Below, in pieces: positions 24,763 to 33,156 of a stretch of 64,000 nucleotides of DNA (position 1 is its first letter; each line of letters begins with the position of its first letter). This stretch comes from Allobosea robiniae (GTDB lineage Bacteria; Pseudomonadota; Alphaproteobacteria; Rhizobiales; Beijerinckiaceae): assembly GCF_900102525.1 (NCBI RefSeq), contig NZ_FNBZ01000004.1, forward strand, positions 62,001-126,000, in the 5' to 3' direction. A program made the translations under genes and the position numbers. The notes beneath the pieces were generated by a model, which saw only the letters and a list, made by a program, of their open reading frames with translations, ran no database searches and had not been told where the DNA came from.

Positions 24763-25566
24763 TCAGCCGCGCTGGGTCAGGTCGGCCGGCAGGTCGCGGT
24801 TGTGGAACTTCTTGAAGACGGTGTTGAGCTCGCCATCGGCCACCTTCTTCTTGATCCAGCCGTCGAGCCACGACTTCAGTTCGGTCTCGCCCTGCGGCAG
24901 GGCGATGCCGAGATTAAGCTCCTGCTGCACGAACTTGGTCGCGAGCTTGGCGCCGCTGCGCTTCTCGTTCATCGCGGAGAGCACCGCGGTCTGGGTCGAG
25001 ACGATGTCGACCTGGCCGGAGACGACGGCGGTGATCAGCGTCGCGTCGTCCTCGAAGCGGACGATCTCGGCGCCCTTGGAATTCTGCGTCACCATCTGGT
25101 CGTTGACGGTGGCGCGGGTGACCGCGATGCGCTTGCCGGTCAGGTCCTTGTAATCCTTGATCTCGACGTTGTCGGGGCCGGCGACGATGATGTTCAGCGT
25201 GGCGTAGGGCACGGAGAAATCGACCGCCTTCTTGCGCTCGGCGGTGATGCCGAGATTGGCGACGAGGATGTCGGCCTTGCGGGTCTGGATCGTCGGCACG
25301 CGCGCGGCGTTGGTGATCTCGATCAGCTCGAGCTGGACGCCGAGATCCTTGGCGATGAGCTTGGCCGTCTCGACATCGGAGCCGGTCGGCTTGAGCTGGC
25401 CGTCGACGAAGGCGAAGAGCGGCACGCCCATCGCCACCGCGACGCGGATCTTGCCGGCCTTCTTGATGTCGGCGAGCTGATCGGCATGGGCTGCGCTGCC
25501 CAGGGCAAGGAAGGCGCCGGCGGTCGCCGCGAGACCGAGAGCGGTGCGGCGGGTGATCGTGGTCAT
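24763..25566 (-). CDS. ABC transporter substrate-binding protein (family 3)
   Basis: The 267-residue precursor begins with a Tat-like or Sec signal, MTTITRRTALGLAATAGAFLALGSAAHA, cleaved after AHA. The mature protein has the family 3 features: LADIKKAGKIRVAVAMGVPLF, LELIEITNAARVPTIQTRKADIL, and a C-terminal lobe. It delivers its ligand to the two permeases and ATPase encoded just upstream. Although family 3 proteins usually bind amino acids, the operon with kduI and kduD suggests that uronates or related acids may be the cargo; this is inferred. Confidence 0.88.
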   Translation of the reverse strand: MTTITRRTALGLAATAGAFLALGSAAHADQLADIKKAGKIRVAVAMGVPLFAFVDGQLKPTGSDVETAKLIAKDLGVQLELIEITNAARVPTIQTRKADILVANLGITAERKKAVDFSVPYATLNIIVAGPDNVEIKDYKDLTGKRIAVTRATVNDQMVTQNSKGAEIVRFEDDATLITAVVSGQVDIVSTQTAVLSAMNEKRSGAKLATKFVQQELNLGIALPQGETELKSWLDGWIKKKVADGELNTVFKKFHNRDLPADLTQRG

Positions 25567-25625
25567 GGTCGTTTCCCTTTTCGTTGTCGTTATGGTCGTC
25601 GGGCGGCCGGACGGCCGCGGGATCG

Positions 25626-26354
25626 TCAGAGCCCGTTGGCGAGGAATTCCCTGAGCTCGGGGGTCTGAGGATTTGCGAGCATCTCGCCGGCGCCGGTCTC
25701 CCAGACCTTGCCGGTGTGCATGAAGATGACGCGGTCGGCGACGCGCCGGGCGAAGGCCATCTCGTGGGTGACGACGAGCATGGTCATGCCGCCCTTCGCC
25801 AGCGCTTCCATGACCTTGAGCACCTCGCCGGTGAGATGCGGATCGAGCGCGGAGGTGACTTCGTCGAACAGCATGACCTTGGGCTCCATCGCCAGCGAGC
25901 GGGCGATGGCGACCCGCTGCTGCTGGCCACCGGAGAGCTGCTCTGGATAGGCGTCGATCTTGTCGGAGAGGCCGACGCGGGCGAGCGCCTCCACGGCGAT
26001 ATGGCGGGCTTCCGCCTGCGGCGTCTTGCGCACGCGCCGGGGGGCCAGCGTGATGTTCTCGGCCACCGTCAGATGCGGGAAGAGGTTGTAGCTCTGAAAG
26101 ACCATGCCGACATCGCGGCGCAAAGCGCGCAGGTCGAGCTGGGGATCGTCGACGCGCCGGCCGTGGACCTCGATCTCGCCGGACTGGATCGTCTCCAGCC
26201 GGTTGACGCAGCGCAGAGCGGTCGACTTGCCCGAGCCGGAGCGGCCGATGACGGCCACGACCTCGCCCGGCGCCACGTCGAAGGAGACGCCCTTCAGGAC
26301 CTCCACCTCGCCGAAGCGCTTGTGGACGTCACGCAGGCTGACGGCGGCCGACAT
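25626..26354 (-). CDS. Amino-acid-type ABC transporter ATP-binding protein
   Basis: The 242-residue ATPase has Walker A GRSGSGKS (36-43), the signature LSGGQQQR and Walker B VMLFDEV. It is of the GlnQ/HisP type that drives uptake of polar amino acids. Its start overlaps the end of the second permease gene by 26 bases, so the three are translated together. The binding-protein gene follows after 59 bases. Confidence 0.93.
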   Translation of the reverse strand: MSAAVSLRDVHKRFGEVEVLKGVSFDVAPGEVVAVIGRSGSGKSTALRCVNRLETIQSGEIEVHGRRVDDPQLDLRALRRDVGMVFQSYNLFPHLTVAENITLAPRRVRKTPQAEARHIAVEALARVGLSDKIDAYPEQLSGGQQQRVAIARSLAMEPKVMLFDEVTSALDPHLTGEVLKVMEALAKGGMTMLVVTHEMAFARRVADRVIFMHTGKVWETGAGEMLANPQTPELREFLANGL

Positions 26355-26991
26355 TGAGTTTCCTTTCGAGCGCCCGGCTGAGCCGCGACAGCGGGTAGCA
26401 GAGCGCGAAATAGAGGGCGCCCGCGATGCCGAAGACGAGGAAGGGCTGGAACAGCGAGTTGTTGATGACCTGGCTGGCGCGGGTCAGCTCGACGAAGCCG
26501 GCGACCGAGGCGAGCGAGGTGTTCTTGAGCACCTGGACGAGGAAGCCGACCGTCGGTGGCGTCGCGATCCGCATCGCCTGCGGCAGGATGACGTCGACCA
26601 GCGTCTGCCAGCGCGTCAGGCCGAGGCATTCGGCCGCCTCGCTCTGGGTGCGCGGCACGGACTGGACGCAGCCACGCCAAATCTCGCCGAGGAAGGCGCT
26701 GCAATAGATCATCAGCGAGATCGCGGCGGCGAGCAGCGCCGGCAGCTCGATCCCGACCACGGCGAGGCCGAAATAGATCAGGAACAGCACGATCAGCAGC
26801 GGCGTGCCCTGGATGATGTCGACATAGATCATCGACACCGCCCGGATCCAGCGGGTCCGCGCGGTGCGTGCCAGCATCACGACGAAACCGGCGAGGCTGC
26901 CGAGCCCGAAGGCGAGCACGGTCAGCACGACCGTCCAGAGCGTCGCCTGCAGCAGATACACGAAGTGAACGAGGGTGAAGCCGCCCATCAC
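26329..26991 (-). CDS. ABC transporter permease, HisMQ type
   Basis: This 220-residue membrane protein has the EAA-like loop (ECLGLTRWQTLVDVILPQAMRIATPPTV, about 137-160) contacting the ATPase and several hydrophobic segments. It pairs with the neighbouring permease to form the inner-membrane channel. The end overlaps the ATPase gene and the start is 4 bases from the other permease gene stop. Confidence 0.9.
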   Translation of the reverse strand: MMGGFTLVHFVYLLQATLWTVVLTVLAFGLGSLAGFVVMLARTARTRWIRAVSMIYVDIIQGTPLLIVLFLIYFGLAVVGIELPALLAAAISLMIYCSAFLGEIWRGCVQSVPRTQSEAAECLGLTRWQTLVDVILPQAMRIATPPTVGFLVQVLKNTSLASVAGFVELTRASQVINNSLFQPFLVFGIAGALYFALCYPLSRLSRALERKLNVGRRQPA

Positions 26992-26995
26992 GCCC

Positions 26996-27679
26996 TCACA
27001 GAGCCGTGCCGAGGCGCCGGCGGCGCGGGAAGATGATCTGACCGAAGCCGTAGAAGGCGAGCTTCAGGAGGACGGCGAGCAGGAGATAGAGCACCGCGAC
27101 GACGATGTAGGTCTCGAAAGCGCGGAAGGTGAAGGACTGGATGTTGTTGGCGACCGCCGTCAGCTCCTCGGCCGAGATCTGCGAGGTGATCGAGGAGGCC
27201 AGCATCATCAGCACGAACTGGCTGGTCAGCGCCGGATAGACCCGCTCCAGCGCCGGGCGCAGGATCACGTCCCAGTAGATCTGCGGCTGCGAGAGGCCGA
27301 GAGCCTGCGCCGCCTCGATCTGGCCTGGATGGATCGTGTCCATGCCGGCCCGGACGATCTCGGCGGTATAGGCGCCGACATTGATGACCAGCGTCAGCAC
27401 CGCGGCGACCAGGATCGGCAATTTGATGCCGATGCTCGAGAGCCCGAAGAAGATGAAAAAGATCTGGATCAGGTAGGGCGTGTTGCGGATCGTCTCGACA
27501 TAGAAGCCGCAGAGCCATTGCAGGGCGGGCGAGGCGCTACGCCGGCCGATGGCGCAGAGAATGCCGATCGCCAGCCCGAAGACGACGGCGAAGGCGGTCA
27601 TCTGCAGCGTCGTCAATGCGCCGCTCAGGAATTCCGGCCAATGCTCGACGAGGGCGCCGAAATCGAATTTGTAGCGCAT
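26996..27679 (-). CDS. ABC transporter permease, HisMQ type
   Basis: The 227-residue protein starts MRYKFDFGALVEHWPEFLSGALTTLQMTAFAVVFGL (from ATG 27679) and has the AAQALGLSQPQIYWDVILRPALERVYP EAA loop (about 135-160). It is the first permease of the amino-acid-type importer, beginning 17 bases after the kduD stop, so the transporter is cotranscribed with kduD. A frame extending further upstream lies inside kduD and is not used. Confidence 0.9.
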   Translation of the reverse strand: MRYKFDFGALVEHWPEFLSGALTTLQMTAFAVVFGLAIGILCAIGRRSASPALQWLCGFYVETIRNTPYLIQIFFIFFGLSSIGIKLPILVAAVLTLVINVGAYTAEIVRAGMDTIHPGQIEAAQALGLSQPQIYWDVILRPALERVYPALTSQFVLMMLASSITSQISAEELTAVANNIQSFTFRAFETYIVVAVLYLLLAVLLKLAFYGFGQIIFPRRRRLGTAL

Positions 27680-27696
27680 CGTCCGGCCCCTCCCCG

Positions 27697-28467
27697 TCAG
27701 CGCGCGAGCCAGCCGCCGTCGACCGGCAGAACGACGCCGTGGACATAGGCAGCAGCATCGGAGGCGAGGAACACGGCGGCACCGCCGATTTCCTGCGGCT
27801 TGCCCCAATGCCCGGCCGGGATGCGCGCGAGGATCGCCTCGTTGCGGGCGGGGTCGGCCCGCAGGGCTTCCGTGTTGTTGGTGACGAAATAGCCCGGCGC
27901 GATCGCGTTGACGTTGATGCCCTTCCCCGCCCATTCGCAGGCGAGCAGACGCGTCAATCCGGCGAGCCCGCTCTTCGAGGCGGTGTAGGAGGGGATGCGG
28001 ATGCCGCCCTGGAAGGAAAGCAGCGAGGCGATGTTGATCACCTTGCCACCCTTGCCATCGGCGAGCATGCGCTTCGCGACCCCTTGCGTCAGGAAGAAGG
28101 TCGACTTCAGGTTGACGTCCATCACCGCGTCCCAGTCGGCCTCGGTGAAGTCGATCGCGTCGGCGCGGCGGATGATGCCGGCATTGTTGACGAGGATGTC
28201 GAGCCGCGAGCCATCGGCCTTCGCGGCGGCGTCAGCCTGCTCGACGATATCCACGATCGGTTCCAGCGTCGCGAGATCGGCCGTGATCTCATGGAAAGGA
28301 TTGCCTGTTTCCGCCACCAGCGCCTTCGTCTGCGCCATGCTGGAACGACCGACCGCGACGATGCCGGCCCCCGCCTGAGCCATGGCGACCGCAATCGCCT
28401 GGCCAAGCCCGGTATTGGCGCCGGTGACGATCGCCGTGCGGCCGGTCAGGTCGAAGGGCGAGGCCAT
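27697..28467 (-). CDS. kduD: 2-dehydro-3-deoxy-D-gluconate 5-dehydrogenase (KduD)
   Basis: The 256-residue short-chain dehydrogenase has TGANTGLGQ (cofactor), NNAGIIRRA, a catalytic Ser and PSYTASKSG (Tyr-x3-Lys). The FDLTGRTAIVTGANTGLGQ start, NNAGIIRR and PAGHWGKPQEI stretches are the KduD pattern. It converts 2,5-diketo-3-deoxygluconate to 2-keto-3-deoxygluconate with NADH, the step after KduI in unsaturated uronate breakdown. Its start overlaps the kduI stop. Confidence 0.92.
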   Translation of the reverse strand: MASPFDLTGRTAIVTGANTGLGQAIAVAMAQAGAGIVAVGRSSMAQTKALVAETGNPFHEITADLATLEPIVDIVEQADAAAKADGSRLDILVNNAGIIRRADAIDFTEADWDAVMDVNLKSTFFLTQGVAKRMLADGKGGKVINIASLLSFQGGIRIPSYTASKSGLAGLTRLLACEWAGKGINVNAIAPGYFVTNNTEALRADPARNEAILARIPAGHWGKPQEIGGAAVFLASDAAAYVHGVVLPVDGGWLAR

Positions 28468-29303
28468 CAGCGCAGGTCCCCGGTGGCGACCATGTCCATG
28501 TCGGTGTAGTCGACATTGTCGCCGCCCATGCCCCAGATGAAGGAATAGGCCCGCGTCGCCACACCGGAATGGATCGACCAGCCGGGCGACAGGATCGCCT
28601 GCTCGTTGGCGACGACGAGATGGCGGGTCTCCTGCGGCTCGCCCATCAGGTGGAAGACGCGGGCATCGGCCGGCACGTCGAAGTAGAGGTAGATCTCGCA
28701 GCGCCTGTCATGGGTGTGCGAGGGCATGGTGTTCCAGATGCTGCCCTCGTCCAGCGTGGTCACGCCCATGACGAGCTGGCAGGTCTCGCAGACACCGGGG
28801 ATGATGTACTGGCGGATCGTGCGCTTGTTGGCGGTGGCCTGCTCGCCGAGATGCAGCGTCTTGGCATCCGCTTCGCGGATCACCCTGGTCGGGTGCACGG
28901 CATGGGCCGGGGTGGAGAGCAGGTAGAACTTAGCCGGATTCGCATCATCGTCGCTGGCGAAGGAAACCTCGCCAGCTTCCTTGCCGACATAGAGCGCATC
29001 GCGTTTGGCCAGAGCGTAATCCTTGCCGCCGACGGAGACCTTGCCGGGACCGCCGACATTGACGATGCCGAGCTCGCGGCGCTTCAGGAAGGCATCGGTC
29101 CCGACCGCCTTCGGCGTCGGCAGCACGACCGGCTTGCCCCCCGGCATGGCGCCGCCGACGATGACGCGGTCGAGATGGCTATAGGTCAGCTTGACCTCGC
29201 CGGAAACGAACAGCGTCTCGATCAGGAAATGGCGGCGCAGCGCGGCAGTGTCGAAGCCCTTCACAGCCTCGGGATGCGAAACCTGGCGGATGTCGATGGT
29301 CAT
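28467..29303 (-). CDS. kduI: 5-dehydro-4-deoxy-D-glucuronate isomerase (KduI)
   Basis: The 278-residue cupin-fold enzyme has the KduI pattern: the HPEAVKGFDTAALRRHFLIETLF start, a HTHDRRCEIYLYFDVP metal site (His196-x-His198, Glu203) and GWSIHSGVATRAYSFIWGMGGDN with a further His near the end. It isomerises 5-keto-4-deoxyuronate, the spontaneous form of unsaturated pectin or alginate monomers. Its ATG overlaps the stop of the GntR gene (ATGA). Confidence 0.95.
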   Translation of the reverse strand: MTIDIRQVSHPEAVKGFDTAALRRHFLIETLFVSGEVKLTYSHLDRVIVGGAMPGGKPVVLPTPKAVGTDAFLKRRELGIVNVGGPGKVSVGGKDYALAKRDALYVGKEAGEVSFASDDDANPAKFYLLSTPAHAVHPTRVIREADAKTLHLGEQATANKRTIRQYIIPGVCETCQLVMGVTTLDEGSIWNTMPSHTHDRRCEIYLYFDVPADARVFHLMGEPQETRHLVVANEQAILSPGWSIHSGVATRAYSFIWGMGGDNVDYTDMDMVATGDLR

Positions 29304-30040
29304 GTCGTCTCCAGTCGGGCGACCGGCGGAGCGGCGCGCCGTGGCCGCTCCGAACCGTCGCCCATGTCGAAATAGGGGCTGTTGAGGGCGGCGACCGCGT
29401 CGAGGTCGTCGAAGAGCTTGCCGAGATGCTCGCCCATGGCGTGGGCCGCGGCGTCCGCATCGCCGCGGCGGATCGCCTCGACCACGGCGCCGTGCTCGCG
29501 CAGCACGCGCTCCATGCGGCCCTGCTGCGGCAGGGTGAGCCGGCGGAAACGGTCCATCTGCAGCTTCACCTGCTGGGTGAAGCGCCAGATGCCGGGATAG
29601 CCGGCAAGCTCGGCGATGCCGGCATGAAAGGCGTCGTCGGACTGGTGGAAGAGCTCGCGCTCGCCGCGATCGGCCCGCGCCGCCAGTTCATCCATGATGC
29701 GGGCGAGCCCGTCGGCCCGGCCGGCGCCATGTTGGGCTGCGAGCCTCGCGCAGGTCTCCTCCAGCGAACGGCGGATCACCAGCGCCTCGGGCAAGGCCCG
29801 GAACGGGATCAGCGCGGCGAAAGTGCCCGATTGCGGGAAGATCGAGACCAGCCCCTCGTCGGCGAGCTTCAGCAGGGCCTCGCGCACCGGCGTGCGGCTG
29901 ACCGCATGGGCCTCGGCGATATCCTTCTCGACGATCGGGGTTCCCGGCGGAATGGCAAGCGAGACGATCTCGGCGCGCAACGCATCGCGGATCACCGCAG
30001 CGGCGGTGCGCCGACCCGATGAACCCGAACCTGCAGCCAT
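29300..30040 (-). CDS. GntR-family regulator (FCD type) of kdu operon
   Basis: The 246-residue protein has a GntR winged HTH (about 20-75; DIAEAHAVSRTPVREALLKLADEGLVSI) and a C-terminal FCD ligand-binding domain with the metal-binding His/Asp of DAFHAGIAELAGY and the HGAVVEAIRRGDADAAAHAMGEHL motif. It should sense a uronate intermediate. The ATG at 30040 was chosen; the frame is open from 30058. It is the first gene of the operon and probably controls it from the palindrome at 30092-30105. Confidence 0.88.
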   Translation of the reverse strand: MAAGSGSSGRRTAAAVIRDALRAEIVSLAIPPGTPIVEKDIAEAHAVSRTPVREALLKLADEGLVSIFPQSGTFAALIPFRALPEALVIRRSLEETCARLAAQHGAGRADGLARIMDELAARADRGERELFHQSDDAFHAGIAELAGYPGIWRFTQQVKLQMDRFRRLTLPQQGRMERVLREHGAVVEAIRRGDADAAAHAMGEHLGKLFDDLDAVAALNSPYFDMGDGSERPRRAAPPVARLETT

Positions 30041-30091
30041 GATGCCGCCAGCCGTCAATGCGCGCCCTCCCGAGGCTTTGTTTCACGATTC

Positions 30092-30105
30092 ATATACTAG
30101 TATAT
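30092..30105. promoter_or_regulatory. Operator-like palindrome upstream of gntR-kdu operon
   Basis: ATATACTAGTATAT is a perfect self-complementary 14-mer, 51 bases before the gntR ATG at 30040. It is the only AT-rich symmetric element in this region and fits binding by the FCD-type GntR regulator. Binding is inferred. Confidence 0.6.
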
Positions 30106-30146
30106 TAGTTGCGATCAAGCCGATTTTCGAAGAAGGCCCGCAAACG

Positions 30147-30180
30147 CATCAGGGCCGCTGCGGTCGCAGCGGCCCTGATC
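30147..30180. terminator. Strong hairpin between uronate operon and second ABC operon
   Basis: ATCAGGGCCGCTGC and GCAGCGGCCCTGAT form 14-bp perfect arms around GGTC (30148-30179). It lies 43 bases after the end of the ABC permease gene (stop at 30222) on the minus strand; only a short T-rich run follows, so termination efficiency is uncertain. Confidence 0.55.
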
Positions 30181-30221
30181 GGAAGTCGGGGGGAATGTCA
30201 GGTGATTTCAGAAGGTTGAAG

Positions 30222-31037
30222 TCAGGCGCCGACCTTCGCGAGTACATCGGCGCGCAGGAAGCGCTCGATGAACAGCATGAACAGCACCGAAGGCACGAGC
30301 AGGATCAAAGCCGTGATCGAGGCGACCTGATAGTTGCCGCCCATCGCCGCGCTGTAGAGCAGGAGCGGCAGGGTCGTGACCTGCGGCACGCCGACGAAGA
30401 AGGTGCCGGTGAACTCGTCGAGCGACTCAAGAAAGACGAAGATGCCGCTGGCGATGATGCCGGGCGCCGCCAGAGGCAGCGTCACCGAGAAGAAAGCCTT
30501 GAGCGGCGACGCGCCGATATTGCGGGCGGCGAGCTCGAGATCCTTGTCGACGGCGGCGAAGGCCGCGGCCGCGATCCAGACGGAATAGACCAGGCCATGC
30601 GCGGCATGGACCAACACCACGGCGAAAACCGTTCCGTTGATCCCGAGCGAATAGAAGACGCGGGCGACGTTGATGTAGATCGCAACCGAGGGGAAGGCCT
30701 GCGGCAGCAGGAACAGCACCATGAAGAAGGCGCGCGCCGGCAGCTTCAGCCGCGCCAGCGCGTAGCCGGCGGGGATGGACAGCGCGAGCGCGACGAGAAC
30801 CGTCAGCACCGCGATCCAGACCGAGGTGCCGAGCGATGCCATGGCGTCGCCGGTCGGCCGGAAGACCTGCTCCCAGTAGCGCGTGCCGTAGACGACCGGC
30901 AGCTTGTAGGGCGTGTACCAGCGCTCGGCGACGGACCAGAGCGCCAGATTGACCAGCGGCCCGATCAGGAAGAAGGCGAAGGCCGCTAGCGCGAAAGCGG
31001 CGAGCACCATGCGCAGGCCGGAGACGGCGCGGATCAT
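30222..31037 (-). CDS. ABC transporter permease (PotC-like)
   Basis: The 271-residue protein has six membrane segments and the ARNIGASPLKAFFSVTLPLAAPGI EAA loop. It begins MIRAVSGLRMVLAAFALAAFAFFLIGP with the start overlapping the previous gene stop (ATGA). With the PotB-like permease, ATPase and binding protein upstream it forms a class of ABC importer that moves polyamines, ferric iron, phosphonates or sugar phosphates. The exact substrate is not indicated. Confidence 0.9.
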   Translation of the reverse strand: MIRAVSGLRMVLAAFALAAFAFFLIGPLVNLALWSVAERWYTPYKLPVVYGTRYWEQVFRPTGDAMASLGTSVWIAVLTVLVALALSIPAGYALARLKLPARAFFMVLFLLPQAFPSVAIYINVARVFYSLGINGTVFAVVLVHAAHGLVYSVWIAAAAFAAVDKDLELAARNIGASPLKAFFSVTLPLAAPGIIASGIFVFLESLDEFTGTFFVGVPQVTTLPLLLYSAAMGGNYQVASITALILLVPSVLFMLFIERFLRADVLAKVGA

Positions 31038-31870
31038 GGCGCGTTCTCCTTCGCCATGCCGCGCTTGAGGTAGATGATCGCCGCGCCGGCCGAGATCAGA
31101 TAGGTGATGACGCCAAGCGCATTGGCCGTGGCGTAGTCGCCATAGGCGTTGATGCGGAAGGCCATATCGACGGTCAGCATGGTCGGCTGCGAGCCCGCCA
31201 CCATCATCGGCACCGAGAGCACCGACAGCATCGTCACGAAGGAGAGGACGAGCGCGACGAGGAGCTGCGGCATCACCTGCGGCAAGGCGAGTTCGACCAG
31301 CACGCGCATCCGCGAGGCGCCGAGATTGCGGCCGGCCTCCAGCGTGGCCCGGTCGAGCGCGGCGAGCGCACCGGCGAGCAGCAGCGCGACGAAGGGCGTC
31401 TGCTTCCAGACGAAGGTCGCGATGATGCCGCGCCAGTCGAGGAAGCTCATTGCCTGCAGCGGCTCCATCAGCCCGAGCGAGACGAAGGTGTTGTTCATCA
31501 GCCCGTTCTTGGCGAGGAAGGTGCGCATGCACTGCGCCGCGACGATGAAGGGAATGAAGAGCGGCCAGCGATAGAGCGCCTTCAGCGTGCCGACGATCCA
31601 GCGGTTCTCGCCGAGCGTCAGCGTGCCGGCGATGACGATGGCGGCGAGCCCGGTCAGCAGGCAGGACGACAGGACGATGATGACGGTGAAGACGACATCG
31701 CCGGAATAAAGCTCCCAGGCCTTGCCGAAGGCCTGCAGCGAAAAGCCTCCCTCAGGCCCGGTAAAGGCCGAAATCAGCGAGAAGCAGAGCGGATAGAGGA
31801 ACAGCGCCGCGACGAGCGCGAGGCCGGGTGCGATCAGCAGCAGGGCGAGGTTGCGTTGGGAAAGGGACAT
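31034..31870 (-). CDS. ABC transporter permease (PotB-like)
   Basis: The 278-residue protein has hydrophobic segments and the EAGRNLGASRMRVLVELALPQVMPQ EAA loop near residues 180-205. It pairs with the PotC-like permease. The start MSLSQRNLALLLIAPGLALVAALFLYP is followed at once by a membrane helix. The gap to the binding-protein gene (31871-32010) holds a palindromic repeat. Confidence 0.9.
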   Translation of the reverse strand: MSLSQRNLALLLIAPGLALVAALFLYPLCFSLISAFTGPEGGFSLQAFGKAWELYSGDVVFTVIIVLSSCLLTGLAAIVIAGTLTLGENRWIVGTLKALYRWPLFIPFIVAAQCMRTFLAKNGLMNNTFVSLGLMEPLQAMSFLDWRGIIATFVWKQTPFVALLLAGALAALDRATLEAGRNLGASRMRVLVELALPQVMPQLLVALVLSFVTMLSVLSVPMMVAGSQPTMLTVDMAFRINAYGDYATANALGVITYLISAGAAIIYLKRGMAKENAP

Positions 31871-31911
31871 TCTCGGTTCCGGCTAACCAATCGCGTTGGG
31901 CTGGAAGGGTC

Positions 31912-32008
31912 GTCATGGCCGGGCTTGACCCGGCCATCTCTTCAACCAGCGCGAGCTGGTCGCGAGATCCTCGGGTCAAGCCCGAGGATGACGGTCTCTC
32001 GGGACGAA
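31912..32008. repeat. REP-like palindromic repeat
   Basis: Two inverted units: GGCCGGGCTTGACCCGGCC and ATCCTCGGGTCAAGCCCGAGGAT, with GTCATGG and GATGACGG flanks. They lie between the permease and the binding-protein gene. The same type recurs at 40537-40565 and 58020-58110, as in many Hyphomicrobiales genomes. Confidence 0.7.
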
Positions 32009-32010
32009 CC

Positions 32011-33141
32011 TCAGTTCGCGACCTTCTTCTCGTAGCCCTCGAGGATGTCGTTGAAGTAGGGCGCGATCGGGAAAGGCTTGCCGTTCTTGGCGAGTTCGGC
32101 CGGGGTGACGTCGGTGAAGAGCTTGTCCCAGGCGGCCTTGTCGAGCTTGCCCTCGAGGTTCTTGGCGTCGATGCCCGGATACCAGTTGAACTTCTTGACG
32201 ATGCCGTCGGCCTGGACTTGGGGGCTGGTCGCGAGCGCAATGAAGGCCTCGGCCAGCTTCTTCTGGGCCGACTTCTCCGGCACGGCATAATACATCGGCT
32301 GGCCGGGCATGCCGGGCGAGATGAGCTTCAGCTTCATGTTCGGCGGCAGCTTGCCGTCGGCCTGCCAGGAATAGAACATGTCGACCCAGACCGGGCCGAT
32401 CGCGATCTCGCCGCGGTTCAGCATGTCGAGCGTGCCGGCATTGCCGGGGGTGATGACGACATTGGCATTGAAGGCCTTGAGATCGGCGAAGGCCTTGTCC
32501 CAGCTCGTCTTGGTGGCCGCGTCATAGGGGCCCTTCATCAGCTTCTCGGCGTCGCCGCCGAAGGCATAGACCCAGCCGGCGACGAAGGAGACGCCGGACA
32601 TGCCGCCCTTGATGCCGTTATAGCCGAACTGCTTGGGGTTCTTCTTGGCCCAATCGGCGAGCTCGGCGAAGGTTGCCGGCGGCGTCTTGACCATGTCGGC
32701 ATTGTAGGCGAGCGCCGTCTGCGACTGGAACATCGGGATGACGAAGCCGCTGACATCGGTGCCGAGCGAGTTCTTCGCGGAGTCGCCTGTGGCGAGCTTC
32801 GCCGTCTCGACATTGGCCGTATACTTGTTCAGCAGGCCTTCCTTGACCATCTGGCCGGCCGCTTTCTGGTGGATGACGAGCACGTCGAAATCGGTCGAGG
32901 CCGCACCCTTCTGGGCGTCGAGCTTCTCGTAGATCTTCTGCGAGCCGGAATCCCCCGGGCCGGTGCCGACCGAGACGACCTTCACGCCGGGATGGGCCTT
33001 CTCGAACATCGGCCCGAGATAGTCCTTGACGTAGTCGACCATGTTCTGGTCGCCGGCGGAGGCGACATTGAGGGTCTGCGCGGATAGCGGCGATGCCACG
33101 ATCAGCGCAGCAAGCGAGCAGGCAAGCGTGATGATGCGCAT
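32011..33141 (-). CDS. ABC transporter substrate-binding protein (family 1)
   Basis: The 376-residue precursor begins with a Sec signal MRIITLACSLAALIVASPLSAQ cleaved after SAQ. The mature protein has the pattern of periplasmic family 1/polyamine-like binding proteins. The mature C-terminus ends in a helix. It binds the ligand for the two permeases encoded next. Its start is 16 bases from the end of the ATPase gene. The substrate could be a polyamine-like, phosphonate-like or sugar compound and is not settled by sequence. Confidence 0.85.
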   Translation of the reverse strand: MRIITLACSLAALIVASPLSAQTLNVASAGDQNMVDYVKDYLGPMFEKAHPGVKVVSVGTGPGDSGSQKIYEKLDAQKGAASTDFDVLVIHQKAAGQMVKEGLLNKYTANVETAKLATGDSAKNSLGTDVSGFVIPMFQSQTALAYNADMVKTPPATFAELADWAKKNPKQFGYNGIKGGMSGVSFVAGWVYAFGGDAEKLMKGPYDAATKTSWDKAFADLKAFNANVVITPGNAGTLDMLNRGEIAIGPVWVDMFYSWQADGKLPPNMKLKLISPGMPGQPMYYAVPEKSAQKKLAEAFIALATSPQVQADGIVKKFNWYPGIDAKNLEGKLDKAAWDKLFTDVTPAELAKNGKPFPIAPYFNDILEGYEKKVAN

Positions 33142-33156
33142 GGGTCTGACTCCCTG

